Source: Halanaerobiaceae bacterium
Lineage (GTDB): Bacteria > Bacillota > Halanaerobiia > Halanaerobiales > Halarsenatibacteraceae
Direction: 5' to 3'
NCBI GenBank assembly: GCA_003554685.1
Contig: PWHA01000021.1
Coordinates: 1 to 6,569 of the forward strand
Length of the DNA: 6,569 nucleotides
The first letter of the stretch is position 1. The number at the start of each line of letters is the position of its first letter. Below the pieces are notes generated by a model, which was not told where the DNA came from, made no database searches, and saw only the letters and a list, made by a program, of their open reading frames with translations. Shown in pieces: positions 5,903 to 6,569 of this stretch. The translations under genes were made by a program, and so were the position numbers.

Positions 5903-5930
5903 AGCATCTCCTGCGGGAGATGCTTTTTTA
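5903..5930 (+). terminator. Intrinsic terminator of the cobalamin riboswitch
   Basis: AGCATCTCC (5903-5911) pairs perfectly with GGAGATGCT (5916-5924) around a TGCG loop. A run of six T starts at 5924, with further T-rich sequence to about 5934. It sits between the aptamer and the cobA start codon on the same strand, as expected for transcription attenuation. Its 9-bp stem is the best terminator in the window. Confidence 0.88.
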
Positions 5931-5950
5931 TTTTCTAAAATACGGGTCTG

Positions 5951-6055
5951 TCAGAATCTAATATCCAGGCCTCTCAGAATCTAACATACAGGCTTTTCAG
6001 CCAATATACAGGCCTGTCAGAATCTAATATCCAGGCCTCTCAGGATAAAATACGG
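5951..6055. repeat. 23-bp tandem repeat array in the cobA leader
   Basis: Four head-to-tail units begin with TCAG at 5951, 5974, 5997 and 6017 (23, 23, 20 and 23 bp), with a diverged partial unit from 6040. The consensus starts TCAGAATCTAATATCCAGG. Units 1 and 4 belong to a 30-bp block repeated exactly at 5948-5977 and 6014-6043, 66 bp apart; the units between are diverged. Most units contain the palindrome AGGCCT, extended to ACAGGCCTGT at 6008-6017. AAAATACGG flanks the array on both sides (5937-5945 and 6047-6055), suggesting that it is also part of an older repeat. There are no unique spacers, so this is not a CRISPR. It lies wholly between the terminator and the cobA ribosome binding site and is transcribed only on read-through. 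Confidence 0.92.
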
Positions 6056-6058
6056 ATT

Positions 6059-6063
6059 GGAGG
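6059..6063 (+). promoter_or_regulatory. Ribosome binding site of cobA
   Basis: GGAGG lies eight bases before the ATG at 6072 and just after the repeat array. It supports this start for a gene that is cut by the window end. Confidence 0.85.
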
Positions 6064-6071
6064 TTTTACTA

Positions 6072-6569
6072 ATGACTGCCATACCAGGAAAGATTCAGGT
6101 TTACACCGGGTCAGGCAAGGGCAAGACCACTGCCGCTCTGGGACTGGCACTGAGAGCTTCGGGTGCGGGTTATAATATATTCATCGGTCAATTTATCAAG
6201 GGGATGCAGTACAGTGAGCTTAAAGCTATCGCGGAAATCAAAAACATTCAACTGGAACAGTTTGGTCGGAACTGCTTTATTAAGGGTGACCCCGAGCCGG
6301 AGGATATCAGACAGGCCCGGCAGGGTCTTGAGAGATCAAGAGAGATACTAAAATCAGGGGATTATCAGCTGGTTATCCTGGATGAAGCCACCATTGCCTT
6401 GAAATATCAGCTCTTCAGCCTGGAGGAACTGCTGGAAGCAGTCAATGCCAGAGCCGCCGGGGTTGAGGTGGTCATGACCGGCAGGGATGCCCCGGAGGAA
6501 CTAATAGCAGCGGCCGACCTGGTGACAGAAATGCGGGAGATCAAGCATTATTACCGGCAGGGCGTGACA
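6072..6569 (+). CDS. cobA: ATP:cob(I)alamin adenosyltransferase, CobA/BtuR type (3'-truncated)
   Basis: The frame runs from ATG 6072 to the window end without a stop, giving 166 residues; family members are usually about 170-200, so only a short C-terminus is missing. It shows the CobA P-loop YTGSGKGKTTAALGLALR (11-28), the GQFIKG strand (39-44), the Walker B-like VILDEA (101-106), a TGRDAPEELIAAADLVTEM block (136-154) and the final EIKHYYRQGV (156-165). The enzyme transfers the 5'-deoxyadenosyl group of ATP to cob(I)alamin or corrinoid precursors, giving adenosylcobalamin or its precursors. The usual DE-I-N after Walker B reads DEATIAL here, a minor change. It acts in the cytoplasm. A cobalamin riboswitch with a terminator precedes it, so it should be repressed when cobalamin is plentiful. 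Further corrin-pathway or transport genes may follow outside the window. Confidence 0.95.
   Translation, partial: MTAIPGKIQVYTGSGKGKTTAALGLALRASGAGYNIFIGQFIKGMQYSELKAIAEIKNIQLEQFGRNCFIKGDPEPEDIRQARQGLERSREILKSGDYQLVILDEATIALKYQLFSLEELLEAVNARAAGVEVVMTGRDAPEELIAAADLVTEMREIKHYYRQGVT

Noticed and set aside
5948..6055. 23-bp repeat array considered as a CRISPR
   Set aside because: Units abut directly with no unique spacers, one unit is only 20 bp, and no cas gene is nearby.

Overview
All seven protein-coding genes I can support lie on the + strand. The window looks like the chromosome of a low-to-mid GC bacterium of the Bacillota, probably an anaerobic lineage such as Halanaerobiia or Clostridia. 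The grounds are strong AGGAGG-type ribosome binding sites, a type II (Staphylococcus-like) pantothenate kinase, a cobalamin riboswitch with a U-tract terminator ahead of an adenosyltransferase gene, and AT-rich spacers. This placement is inferred; no taxonomic marker is present.

Layout. (1) 1-1404: the 3' part of a gene for a PglZ-domain protein of the alkaline phosphatase superfamily, a family best known from BREX phage defence; its 5' end is outside the window. (2) 1405-1664: a spacer with a perfect 14-bp tandem duplication and an unconvincing small minus-strand ORF. (3) 1665-3010: an apparent two-gene operon of a small nitroreductase and a type II pantothenate kinase (CoaW), 14 bp apart. 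(4) 3009-3141: a degenerate 7/14-bp tandem repeat array that begins on the coaW stop codon. (5) 3228-5383: a class V PLP aminotransferase of the alanine/serine/ureidoglycine-glyoxylate group, followed after 71 bp by an acetamidase/formamidase-family protein; the two may act together on a small nitrogen compound. (6) 5384-6071: a 688-bp leader with a candidate extended -10 promoter, a 19/20-bp tandem duplication, a clear cobalamin riboswitch aptamer (about 5560-5726), a probable P13 hairpin, a 17-bp tandem duplication, a strong intrinsic terminator (5903-5930) and a 23-bp tandem repeat array. (7) 6072-6569: cobA/btuR, the ATP:cob(I)alamin adenosyltransferase, cut by the window end probably only a few residues before its stop.

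How it fits together. The riboswitch, terminator and cobA form one feedback unit: cobalamin binding should favour termination and lower synthesis of the enzyme that makes adenosylcobalamin. CoaW starts coenzyme A synthesis. The nitroreductase is a flavoenzyme of unknown substrate. Apart from the riboswitch module these genes are ordinary metabolism, and the PglZ protein is the only hint of defence biology.

The most unusual property is in the non-coding DNA. Three of the four spacers longer than 200 bp carry direct tandem duplications, each with a different unit (14 bp; 7/14 bp; 19/20, 17 and 23 bp in the cobA leader), whereas the short spacers do not. I do not see a complete undescribed system here; the repeat arrays and the truncated PglZ locus are the leads most worth following.
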